Below are positions 8,438 through 18,256 of a stretch of 64,000 nt of DNA, piece after piece (position 1 is the stretch's first letter; every line of letters starts with the position of its first letter). The notes beneath the pieces were generated by a model, which did no database searches, was not told where the DNA came from, and saw nothing but the letters and a program-made list of their open reading frames with translations. The position numbers were made by a program, and so were the translations under genes. The stretch comes from Paenibacillus tyrphae (GTDB taxonomy: Bacteria > Bacillota > Bacilli > Paenibacillales > NBRC-103111), in contig NZ_BSDJ01000019.1 of NCBI RefSeq assembly GCF_027925525.1, positions 56,157 to 120,156 of the forward strand. The letters are read 5' to 3'.

Positions 8438-10387
8438 ATGAGGGCATCGAACGTAACGGTTCGCCGACGGTTGTTCGCCGCGCTGATTGTCGGAACAGCG
8501 ATTTTTCTGGCCTTGGTGGTGCGGCTTGCATACGTGCAAATCTGGCTCGGGCCGGAGCTATCGGATAAAGCGGAAGATTCGTGGCGCCGCGACATTCCCG
8601 TGACGGCCAAGCGGGGGGAGATCCTGGACCGGAACGGGGCGCAGCTCGCTTACAACATAAGTTCGCCTACGGTGATGGCCATTCCGGCGCAAGTTCAGGA
8701 TCCTCGGGCAACGGCGGCCAAGTTGGCGGCAGCGCTGGACGCAAGTCAGGAGAAGATTTACAAGCAGTTGACGACGAGAGCGTCCAGCGCCTATATCAAG
8801 CCGGCCGGCCGCAAAATCACGCAGGAAAAAGCCCGGGAAATCCGCGATATGAAGCTTCCCGGCATCGTCGTGACGGAGGATAACAAGAGATATTATCCGT
8901 TCGGGAGTCTGGCTGCGCATGTGCTCGGCTTTACCGGGATTGATAATCAAGGATTGACGGGCATAGAATTGAAGTATAACCGGACATTGACGGGTATAGG
9001 CGGGAGCATCTCGTATTTGGCCGACGCCGCGGGCAAGTCGATGCCCGGATCGACGGACGAGTACAAGAAGCCGCTCGACGGCCTGAACCTTCAGCTCACG
9101 ATCGACAGCAACATTCAAGCGATTATGGAACGCGAGCTGGATCAGGCGATGCTCAAATATCAGCCGAACCATGTCATCGCCATTGCTATGGACCCGAATA
9201 ACGGAGAGATTTTGGCGATGGGGTCGAGGCCGGGCTACGAGCCGGGTAACTATAAGGCGTATCCGGTGGAGAACTACAACCGGAATTTGCCGATTTGGAT
9301 GACCTACGAACCGGGCTCCACCTTCAAGATAATTACGCTTGCGGCATCATTAGAGGAGAAAAAGGTTAACTTGACGGAAGGGTTTTTCGACCCGGGCGCG
9401 ATTGAGGTGGCGGGCGCCCGGCTGCGGTGTTGGAAGCGAGGCGGGCATGGCAGCGAGACGTTTCTGCAGGTGGTAGAAAATTCCTGTAACCCGGGCTTTG
9501 TGGTGATGGGTCAAAGACTTGGCAAAGAGAAGCTTTTCGAGTATATTTATAACTTCGGGTTCGGTAGAAAAACGGGGATCGATCTCGGCGGCGAAGAGAA
9601 CGGAATTATGTTTAAGCCGTCGCGGGTCGGTCCGGTCGAACTGGCCACCACTTCGTTCGGGCAAGGAGTCTCCGTCACGCCGATTCAGCAAATTACGGCC
9701 GTATCCGCAGCCGTGAACGGCGGCAAGCTGTTCAAGCCCCATGTAGCGAAGGCCTGGTATAACCCGGATAACGGAGCGCTGGTCGAGGAAATGAAGCCGG
9801 AGCTCGTGCGCCAGGTGATCTCCGAAGCGACCTCCAAGCAGGTACGGGAGACGCTCGAGAGCGTCGTGGCGAACGGAACCGGGCGCAATGCGTTCATTGA
9901 CGGCTATCGGGTAGGAGGAAAGACGGGGACGGCGCAAAAGGTCGTGAACGGACGCTATTCCGCGAGCGAGCACATCGTCTCCTTTATCGGATTTGCTCCG
10001 GCCGACGATCCGAAAGTCGTCGTGTACGCCGCTGTCGACAACCCTCAGGGCATCCAGTTCGGCGGCTTGGTTGCCGCTCCGCTCGTCAAGGGAATTATGG
10101 AGGACACGCTTCGTTATATGAAGGTTCCGCCGCGCAAAGATCAAATGGACCGCAAATACGTGTACGGCGATACGAAAATCGTGGAAGTGCCGAATCTGGT
10201 GGGCATGAGCATCACGGAGATTTACGAAAGTATGAACATGAATTTTCAACTGTCGAAATCCGGCACAGGCGGTACCGTAATCAGCCAGGTTCCGAAAGCT
10301 GGAACCCGGGTGGAGCAGGGCTCGACGATCCGGATTTACTTGTCCGATGCGAGCCCGCCGGAAAGCAGCAAACCGCAGGCGCAGTGA
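8438..10387 (+). CDS. spoVD: Stage V sporulation protein D, PASTA penicillin-binding protein
   Basis: A 649-residue class B PBP. It has an N-terminal transmembrane helix, RGEILDRNG, a transpeptidase domain with STFK (serine near 294), SCN and KTGTAQK, and one C-terminal PASTA domain (VPNLVGMSITEIYESM). In Bacillus, SpoVD crosslinks the spore cortex together with the SEDS protein SpoVE. The second position after pbpB and the single PASTA domain support SpoVD over a vegetative PBP. The ATG has GGAAGGGGAAGGAG upstream. The cysteine after the SxN serine (SCN) fits the redox-sensitive cysteines known for SpoVD, although I cannot confirm the pair here. Confidence 0.92.
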   Translation: MRASNVTVRRRLFAALIVGTAIFLALVVRLAYVQIWLGPELSDKAEDSWRRDIPVTAKRGEILDRNGAQLAYNISSPTVMAIPAQVQDPRATAAKLAAALDASQEKIYKQLTTRASSAYIKPAGRKITQEKAREIRDMKLPGIVVTEDNKRYYPFGSLAAHVLGFTGIDNQGLTGIELKYNRTLTGIGGSISYLADAAGKSMPGSTDEYKKPLDGLNLQLTIDSNIQAIMERELDQAMLKYQPNHVIAIAMDPNNGEILAMGSRPGYEPGNYKAYPVENYNRNLPIWMTYEPGSTFKIITLAASLEEKKVNLTEGFFDPGAIEVAGARLRCWKRGGHGSETFLQVVENSCNPGFVVMGQRLGKEKLFEYIYNFGFGRKTGIDLGGEENGIMFKPSRVGPVELATTSFGQGVSVTPIQQITAVSAAVNGGKLFKPHVAKAWYNPDNGALVEEMKPELVRQVISEATSKQVRETLESVVANGTGRNAFIDGYRVGGKTGTAQKVVNGRYSASEHIVSFIGFAPADDPKVVVYAAVDNPQGIQFGGLVAAPLVKGIMEDTLRYMKVPPRKDQMDRKYVYGDTKIVEVPNLVGMSITEIYESMNMNFQLSKSGTGGTVISQVPKAGTRVEQGSTIRIYLSDASPPESSKPQAQ

Positions 10388-10433
10388 AGGCTGACGCATT
10401 GATGAGAGTACGGTAACATTTGGGGAAATGGGC

Positions 10434-10462
10434 TTTTCAGCACGCATTTTTTTGTCCATAAT
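10434..10462 (+). promoter_or_regulatory. Candidate sigma-A promoter before murE
   Basis: TTTTCA and CATAAT are separated by 17 bases in the 109-base gap between spoVD and murE. The -35 matches four of six consensus bases and the -10 five of six. A vegetative promoter here would separate murE and downstream genes from the sporulation gene spoVD. Confidence 0.45.
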
Positions 10463-10496
10463 GATACCATGTGCAAAAAACGGAGGGGGACACAAC

Positions 10497-11990
10497 ATGC
10501 AACTGAAGGAACTGGCAGCCCAGCTTGCCGTCAGCCGGATGATCGGTGACGGCGATACCCATATTCACGGTCTCGCGGCCGATTCTCGTAAGGTCCGGCC
10601 CGGAGATTTGTTTTTTTGCGTACCCGGCCTGAAGACGGACGGTCACGATTATGCCGGGCAGGCGGTAGCGCAGGGAGCTGCAGCTTTGGTTGCGGAACGG
10701 GAGATTGAAGCGGACGTCCCCGTGCTGCTGGTGAAACAGGTGCGCTACGCCATGGCGGCATTAGCCTGCCATTTCTATGGATACCCGAGCCGGGAGCTGA
10801 AGCTCATCGGCGTGACGGGAACGAACGGCAAAACGACGACGACGTACTTATTGGAAAAAATATTATCGGACCAAGGTTTTCAAACCGGATTAATGGGGAA
10901 TATCCATGTGAAAATCGGTGCTGTCCGACATCCGAACGAAAAGAACAATACGCAAGAGGCGATTGAGCTTCAGCGTATTTTGCGCGATATGGCCGATGCG
11001 AGAACCGACTATTGTATCATGGAAGTTTCTTCGCACGGCCTTGATATGGGCCGGGTGAAAGGCTGCCGGTTCCGTACCGGCTTATTTACGAACTTAACGC
11101 AGGATCATCTGGATTATCACCAAACGATGGAGCGGTATCGGGAAGCCAAGGGACTGTTGTTCTCCAGGCTCGGCAACGAGTTCGCGCCGGCAGCCGATCA
11201 GCGGCAATATGCTGTGCTGAACGGAGACGATCCGGCCTCCGACTACTTCGCCAACCATACGACGGCGCAGACGATCGTATATGGCATAGACAACCCGGCT
11301 GCCGACGTGCGGGCGGAGAACATAGAAATAACCGCCAAGGGCACCAAGTTTCGCTGTGTCACCTACCGTGGAACGGCCGAGGTGAAGATGCGGCTGGTCG
11401 GCCGGTTCAACGTCTACAACGTGCTCGGCGCCATCGCCGCAGCACTGGCGGAAGGGATCGAGCTGGAGCAGATTGTCGCCAGCCTCGGCAGCATGACTTC
11501 CGTCGAAGGGCGGATGGAGATTGTGGATGCGGGGCAAGAGTCTCTTGTACTGGTCGATTATGCCCATACGCCGGACGGCTTGGAAAATGCGCTCTCGACG
11601 ATCCGGCAATTTGCAGAAGGCAAAGTTTATTGCGTATTCGGCTGCGGCGGTGACCGCGACCGCGCCAAACGTCCGCTGATGGGAGGCGTAGCCGCCAAAT
11701 ACAGCGACTACGTCTTCGTCACTTCCGACAATCCGCGCACCGAAGATCCGGAAAGCATTCTGCGGGATATCGAACCGGGGCTTGTCGAAGCCGGCTGGGA
11801 CAAAGAGCGTTACGAGCTGATCGCCGACCGTAGACAGGCCATTCAAAAAGCGATTGCCCGGGCAACCTCTAAGGATGTAGTATTGATTGCGGGAAAAGGG
11901 CACGAAACGTATCAAGATATCCAAGGTGTCAAGCATCCGTTTGACGACCGGCTGGTAGCGGAAAACGCGATAAGGGGACGGTTGCAGTGA
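10497..11990 (+). CDS. murE: UDP-MurNAc-L-Ala-D-Glu:meso-DAP ligase MurE
   Basis: MurE adds the third residue of the peptidoglycan stem peptide. The 497-residue protein shows the three Mur ligase domains: N-terminal ADSRKVRPGDLFFCVPG, ATP-binding GVTGTNGKTTTTYL (about residues 110-120), and a C-terminal domain with VDYAHTPDGLENAL. The motif DNPR near residue 415 marks meso-diaminopimelate rather than lysine specificity, which matches the DAP genes elsewhere in this window. The ATG at 10497 has CGGAGGGGGA before it. A longer reading from 10428 would translate the candidate promoter. The stop overlaps the murF GTG. Confidence 0.97.
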   Translation: MQLKELAAQLAVSRMIGDGDTHIHGLAADSRKVRPGDLFFCVPGLKTDGHDYAGQAVAQGAAALVAEREIEADVPVLLVKQVRYAMAALACHFYGYPSRELKLIGVTGTNGKTTTTYLLEKILSDQGFQTGLMGNIHVKIGAVRHPNEKNNTQEAIELQRILRDMADARTDYCIMEVSSHGLDMGRVKGCRFRTGLFTNLTQDHLDYHQTMERYREAKGLLFSRLGNEFAPAADQRQYAVLNGDDPASDYFANHTTAQTIVYGIDNPAADVRAENIEITAKGTKFRCVTYRGTAEVKMRLVGRFNVYNVLGAIAAALAEGIELEQIVASLGSMTSVEGRMEIVDAGQESLVLVDYAHTPDGLENALSTIRQFAEGKVYCVFGCGGDRDRAKRPLMGGVAAKYSDYVFVTSDNPRTEDPESILRDIEPGLVEAGWDKERYELIADRRQAIQKAIARATSKDVVLIAGKGHETYQDIQGVKHPFDDRLVAENAIRGRLQ

Positions 11991-13396
11991 TCAGACGTAC
12001 GTTGGCCGAGATTGCCGTCATGGCCGGAGGAGCCTTGGCGCAAGGAACTCCCGGCGATGCCGTGATTCGCGGCGTTTCGAAGGATACGCGCACTCTCGTG
12101 GAAGGCAACTTGTATGTGCCGCTGATCGGAGAGTCGTTCGATGGGCATGAGTTTGCCGATGCCGCTTTCGAACGGGGCGCTGCTGCAGCGCTGTGGCAGA
12201 TGGACCGTCACAACCCGCCGCAGGGCAAGCCGCTGATTCTCGTGGACGATACGCTGTCGGCACTGCAGCGTCTGGCCCAAGCCTATCGCTGTCAGCTGAA
12301 GGTACGCGTTGTCGGCATCACCGGCAGCAACGGCAAAACGACGACAAAGGATATGTCGGGAGCCGTTCTGGCCACGGCATTCCGTGTGCATAAAACGGCA
12401 GGGAACTATAACAATCATATCGGTCTTCCGCTCACCTTGCTGGAGCTGGATGAGGATACCGAGATCGCCGTCCTTGAGATGGGCATGAGCGGGAGGGGCG
12501 AGATCGAGCTGCTGTCCCGGCTCGCCGAGCCGGAGCTTGCCGTTATCACGAATATCGGAGATGCGCATCTGCTGCAGCTCGGCTCACGCACCGAAATCGC
12601 CCGAGCCAAAACGGAAATTTTGGCCGGACTTCTGCCCGGCGGCGCACTGATCTATCATGGGGATGAGCCTCTGATAGAGGAGGTTCTGCCGGAGTTGGCC
12701 CAGCCCGGACGAATGAAGACGGACGGCTATGCCAAAGTCCGCTTCGGAGCGGGCGTGACCAACGATTTATACCCTCTGGAAATGAAGCTTGATGCAAAAG
12801 GAACGCACTTTGTCGTCAACACCGATCCGGAAGTTCCTTTCTATATTCCGCTGCTCGGGGGACATAATGCGGTCAACGCGCTGGCGGCGATCGCCGTCGG
12901 GAAGTATTTCGGGCTGGATGCGGCGCGGATGGCCGAGGGCTTGCAATCTCTGGTCGTTACCGGAATGCGGATCGAAGTGTCGCAGGCGCCTTCTGGCTTG
13001 ACTGTGTGGAATGACGCCTACAACGCTTCTCCGACTTCGATGAGGGCCGCGCTCTCGCTGCTGCATGAGGCGACAGGCTATAGCCGCAAATTCGCGGTGC
13101 TCGGCGATATGCTCGAGCTCGGTCCCGAAGAGGCGGAATTTCACCGGGATATCGGCCGTTTCATTAATCCCGACGCGGTTGAGGCGGTATATCTTTACGG
13201 CCCGCTTGCCCGGCATATCGCCGAGGGAGCGAGGGAGCGGTTTCCGGCGGAGCGCGTCCGGCATTTTGAAGATAAAGAGGACCTGGCCCGTGCGCTCGGT
13301 CAGACTGCCGCAGCGCGCGACGTCGTGCTGATCAAAGGCTCGCGCGGTATGCGGATGGAGCAGGTGGCATCGTTTTTAATGCAATTGGGGGGATAG
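11987..13396 (+). CDS. murF: UDP-MurNAc-tripeptide:D-Ala-D-Ala ligase MurF
   Basis: MurF adds D-alanyl-D-alanine to complete the muropeptide stem. The 469-residue product has the N-terminal [17 protein letters not shown], the ATP loop [14 protein letters not shown] (about residues 108-120), the MurF-type [11 protein letters not shown] and [10 protein letters not shown], and [12 protein letters not shown] in the catalytic centre. The GTG start overlaps the murE stop by four bases, which implies translational coupling. mraY begins four bases after the stop. Confidence 0.97.
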   Translation: MIRRTLAEIAVMAGGALAQGTPGDAVIRGVSKDTRTLVEGNLYVPLIGESFDGHEFADAAFERGAAAALWQMDRHNPPQGKPLILVDDTLSALQRLAQAYRCQLKVRVVGITGSNGKTTTKDMSGAVLATAFRVHKTAGNYNNHIGLPLTLLELDEDTEIAVLEMGMSGRGEIELLSRLAEPELAVITNIGDAHLLQLGSRTEIARAKTEILAGLLPGGALIYHGDEPLIEEVLPELAQPGRMKTDGYAKVRFGAGVTNDLYPLEMKLDAKGTHFVVNTDPEVPFYIPLLGGHNAVNALAAIAVGKYFGLDAARMAEGLQSLVVTGMRIEVSQAPSGLTVWNDAYNASPTSMRAALSLLHEATGYSRKFAVLGDMLELGPEEAEFHRDIGRFINPDAVEAVYLYGPLARHIAEGARERFPAERVRHFEDKEDLARALGQTAAARDVVLIKGSRGMRMEQVASFLMQLGG

Positions 13397-13400
13397 TCCG

Positions 13401-14363
13401 GTGGATTTTCAAATTGTCATGATCACGCTCGGCGTGGCCTTTTTGCTTGCGGTCATTATGGGACCTTTATTCATTCCGCTTCTTCGCAGACTCAAATTCG
13501 GGCAGCAGATTCGTACCGAAGGGCCGCAAGCGCATCAGAAGAAAGCGGGCACGCCGACGATGGGCGGGATCATCATCATGCTGGCGCTGGCGCTCGCCGT
13601 GCTGCGTTTCGGAGAAAAAAACATCGAGACGCTCATTCTCATTATCGCATCGCTTGGATACGGTTTTATCGGATTTTTGGACGATTATATTAAAATTTTG
13701 TTCAAGCGCTCGCTCGGCTTGACGGCCAGACAAAAGCTGCTCGGGCAGCTCGCCGTCTCGATCATCGTATGTATTTTGCTGGTGCAGACCGGACACAACA
13801 CGGACATCCGGATCCCTTATATCGGTTTTTCGTTTGATATCGGCTGGTTGTACTTCCCGTTCGTCGCTTTCCTGTTGCTGGGCACGTCCAACGCGGTGAA
13901 TTTCACGGACGGCCTGGACGGCTTGCTAGCCGGAACCAGCGCGATCGCGTTCGGCGCTTATGCCATTATTGCTTTGAATAACTCGCAGCCGAATCTTGCG
14001 ATCTTCTGTGCCGCGATGGTCGGCGCCGTGCTCGGATTTCTGGTATTCAACGCTCACCCTGCCAAAGTGTTCATGGGGGATACCGGCTCGCTCGGCATCG
14101 GGGGAGGATTGGCGGCCGTGGCGATTTTGACCAAAGCGGAAATTTTGCTGGCGCTGATCGGCGGCGTGTTTGTGGTCGAAATTTTATCGGTCATCATTCA
14201 AGTCGTCTCCTTCAAGACGAGGGGGAAACGGGTGTTCAAAATGAGCCCGATTCACCATCATTTCGAATTGACAGGCTGGTCGGAGTGGCGCGTGGTCATT
14301 TCGTTCTGGACGGCGGGGTTGATTTTAGCCGGTATCGGACTTTATATTAACGAGGTGTTGTAG
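13401..14363 (+). CDS. mraY: Phospho-N-acetylmuramoyl-pentapeptide transferase MraY
   Basis: MraY is an integral membrane enzyme that transfers phospho-MurNAc-pentapeptide to undecaprenyl phosphate, forming lipid I. The 320-residue protein has about ten hydrophobic segments. It also carries the family signatures [16 protein letters not shown] (the Asp-Asp pair), [21 protein letters not shown] and the cytoplasmic SPIHHHFE histidine loop. It starts with GTG and is packed between murF and murD, three bases before the next start. Confidence 0.97.
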   Translation: MDFQIVMITLGVAFLLAVIMGPLFIPLLRRLKFGQQIRTEGPQAHQKKAGTPTMGGIIIMLALALAVLRFGEKNIETLILIIASLGYGFIGFLDDYIKILFKRSLGLTARQKLLGQLAVSIIVCILLVQTGHNTDIRIPYIGFSFDIGWLYFPFVAFLLLGTSNAVNFTDGLDGLLAGTSAIAFGAYAIIALNNSQPNLAIFCAAMVGAVLGFLVFNAHPAKVFMGDTGSLGIGGGLAAVAILTKAEILLALIGGVFVVEILSVIIQVVSFKTRGKRVFKMSPIHHHFELTGWSEWRVVISFWTAGLILAGIGLYINEVL

Positions 14364-14366
14364 GTC

Positions 14367-15788
14367 ATGGAGCATCCCGCTCAGTACCGCGGCCGTCAGG
14401 TCGTCATTCTAGGTCTTGCGCGCAGCGGCGTTGCAGTCGCCAAATTGTTTCACCAGAACGGCGCGGTCGTCGCCGTCAACGATAAGAAAGAACGCCATTT
14501 ATGCCCTGAGGCCGCCGAGTTGGAGGCTCTGGGTATTTCTGTTGATTGCGGGAGCCATCCCGAAGGGCTTATACACGAGGGCATTGCGCTCGTCGTGAAA
14601 AATCCTGGCATTCCCTACACGATCGAACCTGTAAAGCGGGCGGCCGAGCTGGGAATCGAAGTGGTGACGGAGGTCGAAGTCGCCTATCATATTTGCAAAG
14701 CGCCGATGATCGCCATAACCGGCTCCAACGGCAAGACGACCACGACGACTTGGACCGGTCTCATGCTCGAAGCGGGCGGATTAAAGCCGATCGTGGCTGG
14801 CAATATCGGACGCGCCTTGACGGAAGCCGCTTTGGAAGCCGAAGCGGACAACCGGATGGTGGTCGAGCTGAGCAGCTTTCAGCTCAAAGGAACGCGTGCG
14901 TTCCGTCCGGCCGTGGGTGCACTACTAAACGTGTACGAGACGCATCTCGATTATCACGGGACGATGGACGATTACGTCGTCTCCAAGACGAAGCTGTTTG
15001 CGAACCAAACGGAAGCGGACACGGCCGTGCTAAACTGGGACAACCCGGTCTGCCGCCAAACGGCTGACTCGATTCGTTCCTCGGTGCTGCCTTTTTCCGT
15101 ACGCGAGGAGCTGGCTTACGGATTGTTCGTGCAGCCTCCGCTTGCCGCCGGGGACGAACACACGGTACATACGATCGTTTACCGCGATAAAGACGGACAA
15201 GCTCACCGCATCCTGCCGGTACGGGAGCTCGGAATACCGGGCAGCCACAACGTGGAGAACGCGCTGGCAGCCAGCGCCATGGCCGTCGCTTCCGGTGTGA
15301 AGCTGGAGACAATCGCCCGGGTGCTGAAGGAGTTCCGCGGTGTGGAGCACCGGCTTGAATATGTGGCGCAGAAGGGCGACGTGCTCTTTTATAACGATTC
15401 CAAAGCGACCAATCCTACGGCAACGATCAAAACGATCGAATCGTTCAAGCAGGACATCGTTTTGATTGCGGGGGGACTCGATCGCGGATCGGATTACATG
15501 GAATTGCTGCCTGCGTTCCAGAGCCGGGTGAAAGGCCTTGTCGCCTTTGGAGAGACAAAGGAAAAAATCGTCCGTGTGGCACGCCTCGCAGGCATGAGCC
15601 GGGTTCAAACCGTCGATACTGCTGCTAAGGGTGCACGGGAAACGGTAGAGGAAGCGGTACGGCAGGCACAGATGCTGGCGAAACCCGGCGACGTGGTTCT
15701 GCTCTCGCCCGCCTGCGCAAGTTGGGACATGTTTTCCTCTTACGAGGAGAGGGGAAGCATGTTTAAGGAGTCCGTGCATAACCTGTAA
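14367..15788 (+). CDS. murD: UDP-MurNAc-L-Ala:D-Glu ligase MurD
   Basis: MurD adds D-glutamate to UDP-MurNAc-L-alanine. The 473-residue protein has an N-terminal Rossmann region (VVILGLARSGVAVAKLF), the ATP loop [14 protein letters not shown] (near residue 120), SSFQLKGT, and the C-terminal YNDSKATNPTATIKTIESF with AGGLDRGSD. The ending SPACASWDMFSSYEERG is highly characteristic. It lies three bases after mraY. A gap of about 90 bases follows, where I see no terminator. Confidence 0.97.
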   Translation: MEHPAQYRGRQVVILGLARSGVAVAKLFHQNGAVVAVNDKKERHLCPEAAELEALGISVDCGSHPEGLIHEGIALVVKNPGIPYTIEPVKRAAELGIEVVTEVEVAYHICKAPMIAITGSNGKTTTTTWTGLMLEAGGLKPIVAGNIGRALTEAALEAEADNRMVVELSSFQLKGTRAFRPAVGALLNVYETHLDYHGTMDDYVVSKTKLFANQTEADTAVLNWDNPVCRQTADSIRSSVLPFSVREELAYGLFVQPPLAAGDEHTVHTIVYRDKDGQAHRILPVRELGIPGSHNVENALAASAMAVASGVKLETIARVLKEFRGVEHRLEYVAQKGDVLFYNDSKATNPTATIKTIESFKQDIVLIAGGLDRGSDYMELLPAFQSRVKGLVAFGETKEKIVRVARLAGMSRVQTVDTAAKGARETVEEAVRQAQMLAKPGDVVLLSPACASWDMFSSYEERGSMFKESVHNL

Positions 15789-15878
15789 AAGGGGGGGAAC
15801 AAGCCCTGTCAGCCGGCAGCGCTGATCTGGCGTGAAAGGTCCCTTCCCAGATTACCGAGAGGTAGAGGTGTGGGCGGT

Positions 15879-16976
15879 ATGGTGAAAGCACGTTCGACTC
15901 CGGATTGGATGATGTTGGGCTCCACGCTGCTGCTGCTTGCCGTAGGCGTGATTATGGTGTACAGCGCCAGCGCGGTGCTTGCGTTTCGCGAGTTCGGTGA
16001 CTCGCTGTACTATTTGAAACGTCAAGCGCTGTTTGCGGCGCTCGGCATCGCAGCGATGATTTTTACGATGAACGCCGATTATTGGATCTGGAAAAAATAT
16101 GCCAAAATCATTTTGATCGTCTGCTTCATCTTGCTAGTTGCTGTGCTTATTCCGGGCATCGGGGTCGTTCGCGGAGGGGCGCGCAGCTGGCTCGGGATCG
16201 GCTCGTTCGGGATTCAGCCGTCCGAATTTATGAAAATGGGCATGATCGTGTTTTTGTCCAAATGGTTGTCCGAGCAGCAGAGCTCCATTACGCATTTTAC
16301 CCGGGGGCTGCTGCCGCCGCTTGGCCTCGTCGGCCTCGCTTTCGGAATCATCATGCTGCAGCCAGATCTGGGAACGGGCGCGGTGCTGGTCGGCGCCTCA
16401 TTGCTGATCATCTATACGACGGGAGCCCGTCTGCTGCATTTATCGTATCTCGGACTGGTCGGGATTCTCGGGTTCGTCGGCTTGATCATTGCGGCGCCCT
16501 ATCGGCTGAAGCGGATTACCGCTTTTCTCGACCCGTGGCAGGATCCGCTTGGCGCGGGCTATCAAGCGATTCAATCGCTTTACGCGATCGGTCCCGGGGG
16601 ACTGGTCGGCCTCGGTCTGGGCATGAGCAGGCAAAAGTACAGTTATTTGCCCGAGCCGCAAACGGACTTTATCTTTTCGATTATTGCAGAGGAGCTCGGC
16701 TTTATAGGCGGTTCCTTCGTGCTGTTGCTGTTCACCCTGCTGATCTGGCGGGGGCTGCGTACGGCGATTACCGCGCCGGATACGTTCGGCAGTCTGCTTG
16801 CGACGGGCATCGTCGGCATGATCGCCGTGCAGGTCATCATCAACATCGGCGTCGTGATCGGCATGTTTCCCGTCACAGGCATTACTTTGCCGCTAATCAG
16901 CGCCGGCGGCTCGTCGCTAACGCTGATGCTGACCTCGATCGGCGTGCTATTGAACATTTCCCGGTATTCGAGGTGA
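15879..16976 (+). CDS. spoVE: SEDS-family glycosyltransferase SpoVE/FtsW
   Basis: A polytopic SEDS peptidoglycan polymerase of about 365 residues with about ten transmembrane segments. It shows VYSASAV near the start, GGARSWLGIGSFGIQPSEFMK in the central loop, QPDLGTGAV, and the late TDFIFSIIAEELGF and LPLISAGGSS. Position between murD and murG matches spoVE of Bacillus, the partner of SpoVD in cortex synthesis. A vegetative FtsW role cannot be excluded from sequence. ATG at 15879 (GAGGTG eight bases before) is preferred, and GTG at 15870 is an equally readable alternative. Confidence 0.92.
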   Translation: MVKARSTPDWMMLGSTLLLLAVGVIMVYSASAVLAFREFGDSLYYLKRQALFAALGIAAMIFTMNADYWIWKKYAKIILIVCFILLVAVLIPGIGVVRGGARSWLGIGSFGIQPSEFMKMGMIVFLSKWLSEQQSSITHFTRGLLPPLGLVGLAFGIIMLQPDLGTGAVLVGASLLIIYTTGARLLHLSYLGLVGILGFVGLIIAAPYRLKRITAFLDPWQDPLGAGYQAIQSLYAIGPGGLVGLGLGMSRQKYSYLPEPQTDFIFSIIAEELGFIGGSFVLLLFTLLIWRGLRTAITAPDTFGSLLATGIVGMIAVQVIINIGVVIGMFPVTGITLPLISAGGSSLTLMLTSIGVLLNISRYSR

Positions 16977-16985
16977 CCTTCCTTT

Positions 16986-18059
16986 ATGAAAAAAATCGTC
17001 TTCACCGGCGGCGGTACGGCCGGTCATGTGACGCCGAATTTGGCGGTCATGGCCAGGCTGCGCCAGCTCGGCTGGGACATGGAATATATCGGTTCCAAGG
17101 ATGGAATCGAGAGAGAAATTATCGAGCACGAAGGGGTTCCGTTTCATCATATCTCTTCGGGCAAGCTAAGGCGTTACTTTGACGCCAAAAATTTTAAAGA
17201 CCCGTTCAAAGTGCTGAAAGGCGTCGGCCAGGCTTACCGGCTGCTGGGCAAAATTAAGCCCCATATCGTATTTTCCAAGGGCGGCTTCGTGACCGTGCCG
17301 GTTATCGTTGCCAGCAAACTGAGGGGGATTCCCGTCATTTCGCATGAGTCCGATTATACCCCGGGCCTTGCCAACAAGATCACGACGCCCCTCGTCTCCC
17401 GTATTTGCGTGACTTTTCCCGAAACGTTGAAGTATGTCCGCGGAGACAAAGCGGAACGCACCGGTCTTCCGATCCGCGAGCAGATCTTGGGAGGGAAGGC
17501 GTCCCGTGGTCTGCAAATGAACGACTTTCATTCTCAAAAGCCGGTCCTGTTTATTATGGGCGGCAGCCTGGGCGCCCAGCGGATCAACCAAACGGTTCGC
17601 GAATCGCTGGAGGGGCTGCTGGAGCGGTTTCAGGTCATTCATATTTGCGGGAAAGGAAATACCGATCCCTCCTTCGACCGCATCCGGGGCTACCGGCAGT
17701 ATGCGTACGTAAAGGACGAGCTGCCGGATCTGCTCGCCTGCGCCGATCTGGTCGTCTCGCGGGCAGGCTCCACCTCCATCTTCGAATTTCTTGCGCTGCG
17801 CAAGCCGATGCTGCTCATCCCCTTGACCCGCCAGGCGAGCCGAGGAGACCAGATTCTTAACGCGGAATCGTTCCGGGGCATGGGCTACGGTAAAGTATTG
17901 TTTGAAGAGGAGCTGAATCCGGAGTCGCTGATCTCCAATCTCTGCGGCCTGTCTGCGGAGCAGGATGAAATTCGGCAGCGGATGGAATTGAATCCGTACG
18001 GCAACGGCACGGATCACGTCGTGAAGCTGATAGAAGCCTATTGTTTACCTCGCGCCTAG
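16986..18059 (+). CDS. murG: UDP-GlcNAc:lipid I transferase MurG
   Basis: MurG converts lipid I to lipid II on the inner face of the membrane. The 357-residue GT-B protein has the glycine-rich N-terminal loop FTGGGTAGHVTPNLA and the second loop GGSLGAQRIN (near residue 190). SRAGSTSIFEFLALRKPMLLIPL with QILNAESF forms the UDP-GlcNAc site. It begins nine bases after the spoVE stop. A perfect hairpin spans its stop codon. Confidence 0.96.
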   Translation: MKKIVFTGGGTAGHVTPNLAVMARLRQLGWDMEYIGSKDGIEREIIEHEGVPFHHISSGKLRRYFDAKNFKDPFKVLKGVGQAYRLLGKIKPHIVFSKGGFVTVPVIVASKLRGIPVISHESDYTPGLANKITTPLVSRICVTFPETLKYVRGDKAERTGLPIREQILGGKASRGLQMNDFHSQKPVLFIMGGSLGAQRINQTVRESLEGLLERFQVIHICGKGNTDPSFDRIRGYRQYAYVKDELPDLLACADLVVSRAGSTSIFEFLALRKPMLLIPLTRQASRGDQILNAESFRGMGYGKVLFEEELNPESLISNLCGLSAEQDEIRQRMELNPYGNGTDHVVKLIEAYCLPRA

Positions 18060-18077
18060 TGAATTTTACACTAGGCG
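18053..18077 (+). other. Perfect hairpin over the murG stop codon
   Basis: CGCCTAGTG and CACTAGGCG form a nine-base-pair stem around a seven-base AT loop. It has no T-run, so it is not a standard terminator. It may protect or process mRNA, or weaken transcription between murG and murB. The rest of the 197-base gap holds a loose sigma-K-like pair (AC, 16 bases, CATAAACTA at 18102-18110), which I rate as weak. Confidence 0.5.
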
Positions 18078-18256
18078 ATTGTCACACTCTGATACGTTTC
18101 ACATAAACTACACTATACCGTGACAGACACTTGGCGAAGCGGCGCGCCGTCCGGGCGCAAGAAAGCAGAAGCTCTGCGCGCGCCGCCAATCCTTGATTCC
18201 GGAGCTTGTTTCCCGGAAAGCCGGACGCCGCGTCGTTCTGTGAAGGAGGTTTTCCC

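Noticed and set aside
16082..17182. 366-codon frame overlapping spoVE and murG in another phase
   Set aside because: Both genes are complete in their own frames, and the product is Arg-rich low complexity.
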